This document shows positions 5,073 through 5,656 of a stretch of DNA of 5,656 nt, one piece after another. Source of the DNA: Minisyncoccota bacterium (GTDB lineage Bacteria > Patescibacteriota > Minisyncoccia > Minisyncoccales > MHMH01); contig JAQUTZ010000030.1 of NCBI GenBank assembly GCA_028694095.1, positions 1-5,656 of the forward strand, in the 5' to 3' direction. Below the pieces are notes generated by a model, which made no database searches, was not told the origin of the DNA, and saw only the letters and a list, made by a program, of their open reading frames with translations. Position 1 is the first letter of the stretch; each line of letters opens with the position of its first letter. The position numbers were made by a program, and so were the translations under genes.

Positions 5073-5106
5073 AAAAACAGGCCCTGTTATGGGCCTGTTT
5101 TTGTTT
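5072..5106. terminator. Bidirectional rho-independent terminator between tRNA-Leu and the 3D-domain gene
   Basis: ACAGGCCC (5077-5084) pairs with GGGCCTGT (5091-5098) around a 6-nt loop. The stem is flanked by an A-run (5072-5077) and a T-run (5098-5102, then G and TTT). It therefore ends transcripts from both directions: the tRNAs on the plus strand and the 3D gene on the minus strand, whose stop codon (5105-5107) touches it. Confidence 0.88.
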
Positions 5107-5581
5107 AACTCTCCAGTATTTCAATGTAAGTTTCTTTAGCTCCGAATATCAGGGCGTCGCTTCTGTCGGGAAACCAGACGTCAAAATGATAGTCGCTTTT
5201 CCTGGAATTCATTCTGTCTTCCACTATGAATATCCTGTCTCCGTAGATTTCAGGCAACCTTACTCTCGTTCCAAAAGGCAGGAGATTATTAGCTACTATT
5301 CCGTCTCTAACATAGCCTCCGGAAGCCGTGATAAACGGATCATCGTCGGTTTCAAAGACCGTAGAGGAATAAGCGGTTACTATAACGTTGATTGTTTTTC
5401 TAACCTTGGGTTCTGGGAGAGGGGAGTATGAGGCCAAGGTATTTCCTTGGACCGTTAAAACTCCGGATATTTCATTCTCCGGGTCTGAAGGCGCTTCGGC
5501 TTTAGGGGCCAAGACGTGAAAATTGAACATAATTACCGCAGCAAAGACGGCAATCAGGGCTATTTTCGGTAATTTAGGCAT
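5105..5581 (-). CDS. Secreted or anchored 3D-domain protein
   Basis: The product has 158 residues. A short basic start (MPKLPK) and a hydrophobic stretch at about 7-19 form a signal peptide or membrane anchor, with a possible cleavage after APKAEA (25-30). A linker leads to a 3D domain (about 66-156): VTAYSS (68-73), ITASGG (84-89), GIVANNLLPFGTRV (94-107), IFIVED (117-122) and FDVWF (133-137). D122 and D134 match two of the conserved aspartates that name the domain. 3D domains have a double-psi barrel like that of MltA and occur in cell-wall-active proteins such as YocH and resuscitation-type factors, so a peptidoglycan role outside the membrane is likely. The start at 5581 is chosen over the in-frame GTG at 5617, which overlaps the -10 box. 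It converges on the tRNA-Leu terminator. Confidence 0.88.
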   Translation of the reverse strand: MPKLPKIALIAVFAAVIMFNFHVLAPKAEAPSDPENEISGVLTVQGNTLASYSPLPEPKVRKTINVIVTAYSSTVFETDDDPFITASGGYVRDGIVANNLLPFGTRVRLPEIYGDRIFIVEDRMNSRKSDYHFDVWFPDRSDALIFGAKETYIEILES

Positions 5582-5587
5582 AATTAA

Positions 5588-5603
5588 AACCCCTTTCGGG
5601 GTT
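5588..5603 (-). promoter_or_regulatory. Leader hairpin with GAAA loop covering the ribosome site of the 3D gene
   Basis: On the minus strand AACCCC and GGGGTT pair around GAAA, a GNRA tetraloop. The hairpin begins at about the first transcribed base. Its loop and 3' arm contain AAAGGGG, the only Shine-Dalgarno-like sequence, 8 nt before the ATG at 5581. The hairpin could therefore block translation or protect the 5' end; which of these is inference. Confidence 0.55.
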
Positions 5604-5608
5604 ACATT

Positions 5609-5637
5609 ATGATACACTATTTGGATTTCTATGTCAA
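5609..5637 (-). promoter_or_regulatory. Near-consensus promoter of the 3D-domain gene
   Basis: On the minus strand a perfect TTGACA (plus positions 5632-5637) is followed after exactly 17 nt by TATCAT (5609-5614), five of six consensus bases. Transcription would start near 5602, leaving a leader of about 20 nt. This is one of the two best promoters in the window. Confidence 0.8.
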
Positions 5638-5656
5638 TGGAGCGGGCGATGGGAAT

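Noticed and set aside
4741..5124. Minus-strand ORF of 127 codons
   Set aside because: It is antisense to tRNA-Leu, tRNA-Cys and the nrnA end. The RVGLEPTRVIHP stretch is the usual artefact of translating a tRNA backwards.
4933..5431. Plus-strand ORFs through tRNA-Leu and across the 3D gene
   Set aside because: They read through tRNAs and a terminator and lie opposite a gene with clear domain motifs.
5582..5617. GTG start adding 12 residues to the 3D protein
   Set aside because: The GTG overlaps the -10 box and precedes the predicted transcription start.
1..5656. CRISPR array, riboswitch, insertion sequence or defence system
   Set aside because: No spaced repeats, transposase or integrase genes, terminal inverted repeats, or conserved riboswitch core were visible.

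Overview
The window looks like a chromosomal segment of a small-genome bacterium, most likely of the Candidate Phyla Radiation (Parcubacteria-like). This is inferred from gene style, not from a search. IF-2 is very short (502 residues, with almost no N-terminal extension), RbfA and NrnA-like proteins are compact, genes are tightly packed, Shine-Dalgarno sequences are mostly absent, several promoters sit directly on start codons, and a DUF4446 protein and a small 3D-domain protein are present. The standard bacterial code reads through everything.

Layout. (1) 1-563, minus strand: the N-terminal part of an HtrA/DegP-type serine protease, running off the left edge before its catalytic serine. (2) 629-700, plus: tRNA-Arg(CCU), divergent from htrA, with interlocked promoters. 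(3) 741-1424, plus: an A/T-rich orphan gene encoding an N-terminal helix-turn-helix and a C-terminal domain resembling a single LAGLIDADG half. Its stop codon lies inside the next gene, tRNA-Ala(GGC), 1415-1486. A hairpin terminator follows at 1534. (4) 1579-4892: a promoter, tRNA-Ser(CGA), then DUF4446, infB, rbfA and an NrnA-like DHH phosphoesterase, separated by 9, 4, 5 and -11 nt. (5) 4907-5072: tRNA-Cys(GCA) and tRNA-Leu(UAA) 2 nt apart, with a strong promoter embedded in the last codons and stop codon of the DHH gene. (6) A symmetric terminator at 5072-5106 shared with a convergent minus-strand gene, 5105-5581. That gene encodes a secreted or anchored 3D-domain protein and has a near-consensus promoter and a hairpin in its short leader.

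The central operon links tRNA supply, translation initiation (IF-2), 30S maturation (RbfA) and turnover of very short RNAs (NrnA-like), so it is largely a translation and RNA-metabolism unit bracketed by tRNAs. The flanking genes are envelope-related or stress-related (HtrA, 3D domain).

The least ordinary parts are the HTH/LAGLIDADG-like gene that borrows its stop codon from tRNA-Ala, a tRNA-Cys with a coordinated change at the elbow (positions 18 and 55), and the tRNA-Ser/mRNA fusion in which 3' tRNA processing would leave an 8-nt leader on the DUF4446-infB message. The window holds no CRISPR array, insertion sequence or defence cassette. Gene-free stretches are all shorter than 300 bases.
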